Assembly: GCA_020433785.1 (NCBI GenBank)
Contig: JAGRCC010000505.1
Location: 1-12,053 of the forward strand
From: Anaerolineae bacterium
GTDB lineage: Bacteria; Chloroflexota; Anaerolineae; 4572-78; J111
Length of the DNA: 12,053 nt
Direction: 5' to 3'
Of this stretch, positions 1-5,362 are shown piece after piece; positions within the stretch are counted from its first letter, which is position 1, and the number at the start of each line of letters is the position of its first letter. Under the pieces are notes generated by a model. That model saw only the letters and a list, made by a program, of their open reading frames with translations, did no database searches and was not told where the DNA came from. The translations under genes were made by a program, and so were the position numbers.

Positions 1-51
1 TTGTCTGATTTTCTGGCCCAAAATACAAGAAACTGGTTGCGAAGATACTAA
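1..51 (+). CDS. possible C-terminal end of a plus-strand gene (partial)
   Basis: Frame 1 reads LSDFLAQNTRNWLRRY and then a TAA stop at 49-51. A strong hairpin terminator begins only a few bases later, as expected for the end of a gene running in from outside the window. The peptide is plausible as a protein tail but too short to name. Frame 2 is also open through this stretch, so the frame choice rests on the stop lying just before the terminator. Function unknown. Confidence 0.4.
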   Translation: MSDFLAQNTRNWLRRY

Positions 52-54
52 GAT

Positions 55-86
55 AAAAAAAGGGGAGCCAATTTGGCTCCCCTTTT
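55..86. terminator. bidirectional intrinsic terminator
   Basis: A 12-13 bp near-perfect stem (58-70 pairing with 74-86, GC core GGGGAGCC/GGCTCCCC) has a tiny loop. On the minus strand it is followed by seven T residues (61 down to 55), and on the plus strand by four (83-86). It sits between two converging reading frames and should end the 106-582 gene on the minus strand and probably the gene entering from the left. Confidence 0.85.
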
Positions 87-105
87 GGGTGATCCGGTGT
101 CGTAA

Positions 106-582
106 TTATTCTTCTTCAGGGGCGACAGCGGTGCGAAGCTGCGACCGCAGCGCCGCAATCTGATCGGTGATTTCCCGGATGCGATTGAAGAGCGCTTCGT
201 TGCTTTTGATGCCTTCGTTGATGAGAAAAGCGGCGCTTTCGGAGCGGCTTTTGGTCACATCGGCATCGACCAACATATCGAGGTAAGCCAGGCTATCGTC
301 ATTGACCCGAACCATGACTACATTGGCTCGATCTTGCAGTGCACTGCCTAACTTTTTGCCGAAGGACTCAAACTGCTTTTCCACCTGCTTAATTGCTTCG
401 TTGATGGTTTTACCGGCGGCCCCAACCGTGTCCTTAGCGCTACCAATGGTATCTTTGGCGTTATCGGCCGTTTCCTTGGCGCTGTTGTACATATCTTCTT
501 CGTTTACCTCTGTCTCATCGATCACTTGGCCTTCTACAACGTTCTCTTCTTCAAACCCGTTGGTTTTTATATTGTCGTTCAT
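106..582 (-). CDS. small protein with helical LEA-like N-half and ribbon-helix-helix-like C-half
   Basis: 158 residues, no signal peptide or membrane segment. I cannot assign it to a named family. Residues 1-30 are acidic and probably disordered. Residues 33-80 are built of Ala/Lys/Asp/Thr-rich heptad-like units (SAKETADNAKDT, then SAKDTVGAAGKT) typical of amphipathic helices in LEA or YtxH-like proteins. Residues 87-125 fit a ribbon-helix-helix DNA-binding fold: a short strand (NVVMVRV), a first helix (DDSLAYLDMLVDA), then a turn and second helix carrying KSRSESAAFLINEGI. Residues 128-150 form a final helix or coiled coil. The start is set by AAGGAG at 589-594, 6 nt upstream. The gene is monocistronic, with a consensus promoter and repeats suggesting self-regulation, and ends at a strong terminator. 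The DNA-binding role is inferred from the fold pattern; oligomerisation through the helices is a guess. Confidence 0.85.
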   Translation of the reverse strand: MNDNIKTNGFEEENVVEGQVIDETEVNEEDMYNSAKETADNAKDTIGSAKDTVGAAGKTINEAIKQVEKQFESFGKKLGSALQDRANVVMVRVNDDSLAYLDMLVDADVTKSRSESAAFLINEGIKSNEALFNRIREITDQIAALRSQLRTAVAPEEE

Positions 583-608
583 TATAATCTCCTTAAAACT
601 ACGCTGTT

Positions 609-633
609 AGTTAATTACGTGTAAGTTAATTAC
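609..633 (-). repeat. two direct copies of a 10-bp operator-like repeat (GTAATTAACT)
   Basis: On the minus strand GTAATTAACT occurs at 633-624 and again at 618-609, a 15-bp period with a 5-bp spacer. Each copy contains the symmetric core TAATTA. The first copy abuts the -10 box of the 106-582 gene, so the pair covers the expected transcription start. A repressor bound here would block the promoter, and the product's own ribbon-helix-helix-like domain is the obvious candidate. Binding is inferred. Confidence 0.6.
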
Positions 634-662
634 ATTATAGATTGAAATCGCGTCATTGTCAA
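634..662 (-). promoter_or_regulatory. consensus sigma-70 promoter for the 106-582 gene
   Basis: On the minus strand TTGACA (662-657) and TATAAT (639-634) are separated by exactly 17 nt. Both hexamers match the consensus perfectly, so unrepressed transcription should be strong. The start site should lie near 627, giving a leader of about 45 nt before the ATG at 582. A perfect 10-bp palindrome, GAGAATTCTC (674-683), lies just upstream. Confidence 0.85.
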
Positions 663-752
663 TACGACTTTCAGAGAATTCTCAAATAGCATTACGTTAC
701 AAGATCGAAAAAGTTGCAAGGTGGTGGGAACTTTTTGAACACGTCAGGCCAA

Positions 753-797
753 TTGGGCAATCGAGTTTTCCTGGGTAAACTAATAATCAACGTTGAT
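753..797 (+). promoter_or_regulatory. possible weak promoter and palindromic operator upstream of the adaptor gene
   Basis: ATCAACGTTGAT at 786-797 is a perfect 12-bp palindrome lying 22 bp before the adaptor start codon. A weak sigma-70-like pair, TTGGGC (753-758) and TAAACT (776-781) with a 17-nt spacer, lies just upstream, so the palindrome would cover the transcription start. The palindrome is seen directly; the promoter match is poor and the operator role is inferred. The rest of this gap holds the divergent promoter and an 8-bp inverted repeat (708-715 with 729-736). Confidence 0.35.
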
Positions 798-819
798 AAA
801 TTTTTAACTCTGAAACGCG

Positions 820-1998
820 ATGAAAAACAACCGTAATTTATCCTTGCTTGCAACCATTCTATTGTTTTTATCAGCTTGTACCGCCAATTCCGCCCCATTT
901 GGTTTTGGCGGAGCCACCTCGACGCCGGAGGCCACGCCCACTCCGCTGCCGACGCCCGTCCAAATCTTTCAATCGACCGTCACCGCCGATGGCGAGATCG
1001 TGTTGCCCTTGCCTCCCCAGAAACTTAGTTTTCCGACAGGGTTAAGTGGCACCATCGAAGATGTTTATGTAGTCGCCGGCCAAGCCGTGAAGCAAGGGGA
1101 TCGGCTGGCTAAAGTTTACGACGATGACTTACAGACGGCCTTAGCTAAGGCCGAGGCCTCGCTGGAACTGACTCAGGCTCAGATTGCTAACGAAGCCGCG
1201 CCAGCACTGGCCGGCGATATCTCCGAAGCTCAAGGTAATCTGGCCGCGGCTCAGGCTGAATTGCAGCGGCTGCGCGACCTACCCTCAGACGAGGCCATCA
1301 CCCAAGCGGCGGCTGATCTCCGGCTGCGCGAGGTTGAACTGCGTCAGGCCCAAGAGGCTTACGATGCCATAGCCTACGCCGAAGGGGTTGGCATGAGTCC
1401 TCAAGCCGCCGATCTGCAAACCGCCACCCTCAACTACGAGCGCGCCCAGGCCGTTTACACGGACGCAACCAAACCGGCCAATGAAGCCGAACTTGTCGCC
1501 GCCCAGTCAAAAGTGGGGCAATCGCAGAATGCGTTAGAGAAACTCCTGACCGGACTGCGGCCTGAAGCGGAGTCGGTCAACGAGGCTAGATTGAAAGAGG
1601 CGGAAATTCAAGTGGAAGAAGCCAAAGCCAATCTGGCTAAAAGCATCTTGTATGCCCCTTGGGACGGTGTGGTGACAGCGGTTGACGGCGCGCCCGGGGT
1701 GCCGCTCAATAACGCCTCGATCACGCTGGCTCAAATCGAACCGCTTCGTTTTGCTACCAATAACTTCAGCGAACGTAATCTGGACGACATTGAAGTAGGC
1801 GATGAAGCCACCATCTACCTTAAGACCTACGCCAACACCCCCTTCCCGGCGGTCATCCAGCGCATCGACCTTGAGTCGACCGCCAAGGATGGCGACACCG
1901 CCCTCTTCACCGTTTATTTCGATTTCAATGGCGGCGAATTTGAGCTTCGCCCCGGTATGACTGGCCGCGTCGAAATCAATATCGAGCCCCGTAGTTAA
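820..1998 (+). CDS. lipoprotein membrane-fusion (HlyD/RND-adaptor type) protein
   Basis: 392 residues. The N-terminus is a lipoprotein signal peptide: Lys/Arg/Asn-rich start, hydrophobic core LLATILLFL, lipobox LSAC with the acylated Cys at 20. A Thr/Pro-rich linker follows (33-47). Residues about 70-105 form the first half of a biotinyl-lipoyl hairpin (GTIEDVYVVAGQAVKQGD). Residues 105-275 are a long Ala/Glu/Gln-rich coiled-coil hairpin. The lipoyl second half is about 277-305 (YAPWDGVVTAVDGAPG), and a beta-barrel region with RPGMTGRVEI closes the protein. Such adaptors link an inner-membrane exporter, often a MacB-like ABC pair, to the cell exterior. No ATPase or permease lies in this window. 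No clear Shine-Dalgarno is visible, but the signal peptide and an in-frame TGA at 811-813 fix the start. It is followed after 1 nt by the DUF2723 gene, so they form one operon. Confidence 0.9.
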   Translation: MKNNRNLSLLATILLFLSACTANSAPFGFGGATSTPEATPTPLPTPVQIFQSTVTADGEIVLPLPPQKLSFPTGLSGTIEDVYVVAGQAVKQGDRLAKVYDDDLQTALAKAEASLELTQAQIANEAAPALAGDISEAQGNLAAAQAELQRLRDLPSDEAITQAAADLRLREVELRQAQEAYDAIAYAEGVGMSPQAADLQTATLNYERAQAVYTDATKPANEAELVAAQSKVGQSQNALEKLLTGLRPEAESVNEARLKEAEIQVEEAKANLAKSILYAPWDGVVTAVDGAPGVPLNNASITLAQIEPLRFATNNFSERNLDDIEVGDEATIYLKTYANTPFPAVIQRIDLESTAKDGDTALFTVYFDFNGGEFELRPGMTGRVEINIEPRS

Positions 1999-1999
1999 T

Positions 2000-3994
2000 A
2001 TGAGCAAAACGATGCGTTCAGAGCGGCTCGACTGGCTAATAGCCGGAGGCGTCTTTATCCTCTGTTTGGCCCTAAATGTGACTACGCTGGCCCCGTCTGT
2101 GGTTACTTTGTTTGACGACAGCTTGGAATTTCAACTGGTAACCTACCAATTGGGTATCGCCCACCCCACCGGTTATCCGCTTTACACCATGTTGGGTAAA
2201 CTTTTCACGCTGCTGCCCGTTGGTAATGTGGCCTACCGAGTTAACCTGATGAGCGCCGGTTTTGGCGCAGCGACGGTTTCGCTGTTGTTTTTGCTCATCC
2301 GGCGGGTTTTGCAAATCCAAACCGAGGCCGGGCTTCGGTCGAAGCCAATCGATTCGCCGTTTCACGTCAACCCAATAGAGTCGAGTCTTCAGCCGGATCA
2401 CGGCAGCACCCCAGACAAATTAAGATCTCGACTTCAACCGGCCGGATCGGTCGTTTGGCCGGCCTATGTTGGCAGCTTGGTTGGTGCGCTCTTATTTGCA
2501 GTCGGGTTCGTTTTTTGGCAACAAGCCACCATCGCTGAGGTCTATACGCTTAATGCGTTCTTCGTCGTCTTAATTTTGCTCATGGCTGTTTCCGCCGACG
2601 GCCAGTCGCCGCGGCCGGTCTATTGGCTGGCTTTTTTGTTTGGGCTGTCGCTAACCCATCATCGGACGATGCTGCTGCTGCTGCCGGCAGTGGGGATTTA
2701 TCTGCTGCTAATTTACGGCCCGACGTTGTTCAGACCGAAAACAGTACTTATCAGCCTTCTGCTGGGCTTGCTACCTTTGTTAATCTACCTTTATCTGCCC
2801 CTACGGGGCGAGGTCGGCTCGTTGGATGGAACGTATCGCAACAGTTGGGCCGGCTTTTGGCAGCAGGTGACGGCCAGCGGCTACGGCGCCTTTATCTTCA
2901 GCAACCCGTTCAACCAGACGCGAGACCTGATTTTTTATTGGAACCTGCTAGCCGACCAATTTTACACAACGGCGCTCGGGATAATTGGCTTGCTATACCT
3001 GATCCAACGGGGCCCGATCTCGATTTTAGGGCTGACCGGGGTGGCCTTTCTTACCTATTTCACTTTCAATATTTTTTATAACGTGGCCGACATCGAGGTC
3101 TTTTTTATCCCCATCTTTCTGGTGTGGGCGCTTTGGAGCGGTCTGGGCGCGGGTTTTCTGCTGGCCACAATGGCCCGATTGCGCCACACAGTTTGGCGTT
3201 GGGGCTTAGTCACCCTACTGTTGGGGATTTTCGGATTGATGATGTTTCAACTGGTCCGCGCCAACTACCCGACGCTCAAGCAAAGCTATACCTGGACCAT
3301 CCACGATTATGGCCTCGATATCATTCGCCAGCCGCTGGCCGATCAGCCGGTCATCGTGGGCATTTTGGGCGAGATGACGCTGGTGCGCTATTTCCAACAA
3401 ACGGAAAATCAACGCCCGGATATAGAAACCGTGGTCGCTGACTTGGAAGCGGACCGGCTGGCCGCGGTTGAACGATTAGTTAATGAGGGGAAATCGGTCT
3501 ATCTCACGCGAGAATTGGCCGGCCTGGCCGAGCGCTACTCTCTTAGCGCCATTGGGCCTCTGATCCAAATCCATCTCCAACCGGTGACGACTCCCCCAAA
3601 TCAGCCTTATCAACTCAATCAAGCGATCACCCCGGAAATTACGCTGATAAGCTATGACGTTACGCGATCGCCGCACACTGGCTCAGGGCCGGCCCCGGTT
3701 CGATTGACGCTAACCTGGCGCGTCGATGCGCCTATCACTGCCGGCTTAAAAGTGTCGGCCCGGTTGCTCGATGCAGCCGGTCAGGTCGTCGCGGTCGCCG
3801 ATGCCGTGCCGGTTCATTTCGCCTATCCCACCAACCACTGGCGGTCTGGCGAAATCATCACTGATGTCTATGATCTGTCGCTGCCGCCCGATACGCCGCC
3901 GGGCCGGTATCGACCTCTAATCATCTGGTACGATCCGGCCCAAAATGCGGTGGAAGTGGGGCGAGTCGAACTAGAGGAAATTGGGGTAAAGTGA
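2000..3994 (+). CDS. DUF2723 multispanning membrane protein, GT-C glycosyltransferase-like
   Basis: 664 residues. About ten or more hydrophobic segments fill residues 12-420, and a soluble tail of about 240 residues follows. The N-terminal half shows DUF2723 marks: FDDSLEF (38-44), where the acidic residues take the place of the GT-C first-loop catalytic acid, GIAHPTGYPLY (52-62), RVNLMSA (80-86), WQQATIAEVYTLNAFF (173-188) and a THHRT loop near 219. In this superfamily a lipid-linked sugar is moved to an acceptor on the outer membrane face; human TMEM260, in the same family, is an O-mannosyltransferase. Substrate here is unknown. The tail (about 530-660) looks like a beta-sandwich. An unusual hydrophilic stretch, about residues 105-150, interrupts two membrane segments. 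The ATG lies 1 nt after the adaptor stop with no Shine-Dalgarno of its own, suggesting translation by reinitiation. Confidence 0.85.
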   Translation: MSKTMRSERLDWLIAGGVFILCLALNVTTLAPSVVTLFDDSLEFQLVTYQLGIAHPTGYPLYTMLGKLFTLLPVGNVAYRVNLMSAGFGAATVSLLFLLIRRVLQIQTEAGLRSKPIDSPFHVNPIESSLQPDHGSTPDKLRSRLQPAGSVVWPAYVGSLVGALLFAVGFVFWQQATIAEVYTLNAFFVVLILLMAVSADGQSPRPVYWLAFLFGLSLTHHRTMLLLLPAVGIYLLLIYGPTLFRPKTVLISLLLGLLPLLIYLYLPLRGEVGSLDGTYRNSWAGFWQQVTASGYGAFIFSNPFNQTRDLIFYWNLLADQFYTTALGIIGLLYLIQRGPISILGLTGVAFLTYFTFNIFYNVADIEVFFIPIFLVWALWSGLGAGFLLATMARLRHTVWRWGLVTLLLGIFGLMMFQLVRANYPTLKQSYTWTIHDYGLDIIRQPLADQPVIVGILGEMTLVRYFQQTENQRPDIETVVADLEADRLAAVERLVNEGKSVYLTRELAGLAERYSLSAIGPLIQIHLQPVTTPPNQPYQLNQAITPEITLISYDVTRSPHTGSGPAPVRLTLTWRVDAPITAGLKVSARLLDAAGQVVAVADAVPVHFAYPTNHWRSGEIITDVYDLSLPPDTPPGRYRPLIIWYDPAQNAVEVGRVELEEIGVK

Positions 3995-4034
3995 GGGGAT
4001 GGAACAAATCGTGGGGGACAGTCAATTGGCAAAA

Positions 4035-4087
4035 TAGAAAATAGAAATTAGAAGGACCTGTTTCCAATTTCTGCTTTCTATTTTCTA
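4035..4087. repeat. A/T-rich palindrome between converging genes, possible bidirectional terminator
   Basis: TAGAAAATAGAAA at 4035-4047 is perfectly inverted at 4075-4087. After a 2-nt mismatch, AGAA/TTCT (4050-4053 with 4069-4072) extends the stem; the loop holds GGACCTGTTTCC. The arms are made of GAAAATA/GAAATTA-like short units. It lies 40 bp after the DUF2723 stop, and its right arm contains the TAG stop of the GNAT gene (4087-4085). It could terminate both converging transcripts, although the stem lacks a GC core. Confidence 0.6.
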
Positions 4088-4954
4088 CTTTAACTCTTTC
4101 TTCAACACTGGCAGTCGCTCCCCTGTACTTACAAAGCCAAAGCGCTGGTAAAGCGCTTGAGAGCGTTGGTTATGTTCCGGCGTGTTCAGTGTAATCAAAT
4201 TCGCGCCGGCGGCCAGCGCATCGGTAATGGCGCGATAGACTAGTTGCCGCCCAATGCCCTGGCCTTGAAAATCCGGATGGACAGCCAGCCGGGTGAGATG
4301 CGCGTGCTGATGGTACATATCAGACCACTCGTAGCCCACAATGTGGTTATCCATAACAGCCACCGCAAATGAAACGGCATTGGCCAGCGCCTCGCGGAGA
4401 TGCCGGGTAGACATATGCCAGATGTAATCGAAGGTGTAGTTATCGAGCCGGGTCAGCATCTCTAAATCCGAAGTATGGGCCGTTCGAACCTGAGCCGGCG
4501 TCTGAGCAGGCTGGGGTGGCGGCGCCTGGCCGGCCCGTTCATAAATGACAATCCAATCGTGGGTTTCAAATCCTCGCTGGCGCAATCCCTCCACCAACCA
4601 GGCAAAGCTGCCCACATGCATGATGGCCGTTGAATGGGTATCCAGGGCCGCCTGTTCAATTTTCGGCAGCAGCAAGTCGAGATAAGGCTCAACGCTCCAG
4701 GTATCGCGCAGGCCGGCCGCTATGAGCAGAACTGTATCGGGCTGATACGGCTCGATGACGAGAAAACCGCGCAGTCCAACCCGATCCTCGGCCAAAAAGC
4801 CGTGCAAATCGTTCAATCGGGTGCGCAGCTCCGCCGGTGAAAGGCGCAAATAGACCCGCCACGCCGTTTCAATCAGTCGTAAAATATCGCCGATATCAGT
4901 TGATTTAATCGAGCGCACAGTAGTCATTTTGCGATTAGTGCCAAATAGGCTCAT
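4085..4954 (-). CDS. tandem-domain GNAT family N-acetyltransferase
   Basis: 289 residues, cytoplasmic. GNAT enzymes move an acetyl group from acetyl-CoA to an amine; the substrate cannot be told here. The C-terminal domain (about 155-289) is canonical: LTRLAVHPDFQGQGIGRQLV carries the acetyl-CoA pyrophosphate-binding motif at Q230-G-Q-G-I-G235, followed by a TLNTPEHNQRSQALYQRFGF motif-B region (RimI-like). The N-terminal half (about 12-140) looks like a second, degenerate GNAT domain: it ends VEGLRQRGFETHDWIVIYER but lacks the Q/RxxGxG/A loop. A Pro/Gln/Ala linker (142-156) joins them. The start at 4954 is preferred because AGGGAG lies about 12 nt upstream; the next Met (4927) has no ribosome-binding site. 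It has its own promoter divergent from metB and stands alone. Confidence 0.88.
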   Translation of the reverse strand: MSLFGTNRKMTTVRSIKSTDIGDILRLIETAWRVYLRLSPAELRTRLNDLHGFLAEDRVGLRGFLVIEPYQPDTVLLIAAGLRDTWSVEPYLDLLLPKIEQAALDTHSTAIMHVGSFAWLVEGLRQRGFETHDWIVIYERAGQAPPPQPAQTPAQVRTAHTSDLEMLTRLDNYTFDYIWHMSTRHLREALANAVSFAVAVMDNHIVGYEWSDMYHQHAHLTRLAVHPDFQGQGIGRQLVYRAITDALAAGANLITLNTPEHNQRSQALYQRFGFVSTGERLPVLKKELK

Positions 4955-4981
4955 TGCCGGTTACAACTCCCTAAGAAGGAT

Positions 4982-5010
4982 ATTGTAAAGAGGAGACGAG
5001 GGTGTGTCAA
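4982..5010 (-). promoter_or_regulatory. sigma-70 promoter of the GNAT gene
   Basis: On the minus strand TTGACA (5010-5005) and TACAAT (4987-4982) are separated by 17 nt, an 11/12 match to consensus. The predicted start near 4975 leaves a leader of about 20 nt containing AGGGAG before the ATG at 4954. Confidence 0.75.
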
Positions 5011-5030
5011 AGATAATCATATCTGTGACA
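5005..5030. promoter_or_regulatory. inverted-repeat operator candidate between divergent promoters
   Basis: TGTCAAAGAT (5005-5014) is mirrored by ATCTGTGACA (5021-5030) with one mismatch and a 6-bp spacer. The left arm covers the -35 box of the GNAT promoter, and the right arm ends 10 bp before the -35 box of the metB promoter. The position and symmetry suit a dimeric regulator controlling one or both genes. No regulator gene is linked, so the role is inferred. Confidence 0.45.
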
Positions 5031-5040
5031 AAATTAATTA

Positions 5041-5070
5041 TTGACAAAACCCCACCCCTTGTGGTATTAT
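5041..5070 (+). promoter_or_regulatory. sigma-70 promoter of the metB riboswitch leader
   Basis: TTGACA at 5041-5046 and TATTAT at 5065-5070 are separated by 18 nt. Transcription would start near 5077, about 35 nt before the SAM-I aptamer, giving a metB leader of about 285 nt. Confidence 0.8.
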
Positions 5071-5110
5071 CTGACACAGTTTGATACAAGCTTTAAAGAA
5101 AAAAATATAT

Positions 5111-5235
5111 CACTCATCCAGAGGAGCAGAGGGACCGGCCCTGTGAAGCTCCGGCAACCTTTCCTGAGAACAACATTGTTTATCAGGTTTTCGGTGCCAA
5201 TTCCGGCAGAAGTGTTATTTTCTGGAAGATGAGAG
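5111..5235 (+). ncRNA. SAM-I riboswitch (S-box) aptamer
   Basis: The conserved S-box core is present in order: CCAGAGGAGCAGAGGGAC, GGCCCTGTGAAGCTCCGG with CAACC after it, then GGTGCCAATTCC and GGCAGAA. The closing helix P1 pairs CTCATC (5113-5118) with GATGAG (5228-5233). SAM binding stabilises P1 and in this class usually allows a downstream terminator to form, switching off methionine genes when SAM is plentiful. It lies directly upstream of metB, which fits that role. Confidence 0.95.
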
Positions 5236-5253
5236 CTACCGATTCCGTGCGCC

Positions 5254-5283
5254 AAGCCTCTTCTTTCGAGAAGAGGCTTTTTT
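5254..5283 (+). terminator. first intrinsic terminator after the SAM aptamer
   Basis: A perfect 11-bp stem (5254-5264 with 5269-5279) is closed by a TTCG loop and ends in six T residues (5278-5283). It starts 18 nt after the P1 helix. An imperfect, bulged pairing of the P1 3' strand (5224-5237) with its left arm (5255-5264) is possible, so it may be part of the switch. Confidence 0.85.
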
Positions 5284-5298
5284 GTGAAAGCTCACTCG

Positions 5299-5335
5299 AA
5301 ACTGGCCTCTCATCTGACAGAGAGGCCAGTTTTTT
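5299..5335 (+). terminator. second intrinsic terminator, matched to the riboswitch P1 strand
   Basis: A perfect 13-bp stem (5299-5311 with 5320-5332) has an 8-nt loop and a T run at 5330-5335. CTCTCATCT at 5307-5315, in its left arm and loop, is the exact complement of AGATGAGAG at 5227-5235, the 3' strand of aptamer helix P1. That is the normal geometry of an antiterminator, so this hairpin is a good candidate for the SAM-controlled terminator. Confidence 0.85.
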
Positions 5336-5362
5336 ATTTCGCACATCATCAAGGAGAGTCAA

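Noticed and set aside
692..898. Minus-strand frame across the gap before the adaptor gene
   Set aside because: It overlaps the signal peptide of the adaptor, and I see no domain or ribosome-binding site for it.
820..1998. A full tripartite drug efflux pump
   Set aside because: Only the adaptor is present; no RND pump, ABC ATPase, permease or outer-membrane channel is encoded in the window.
5041..5232. Short open frame across the metB leader
   Set aside because: It spans the promoter and SAM-I aptamer, whose conserved RNA core explains the sequence; its ATG lies before the predicted transcription start.
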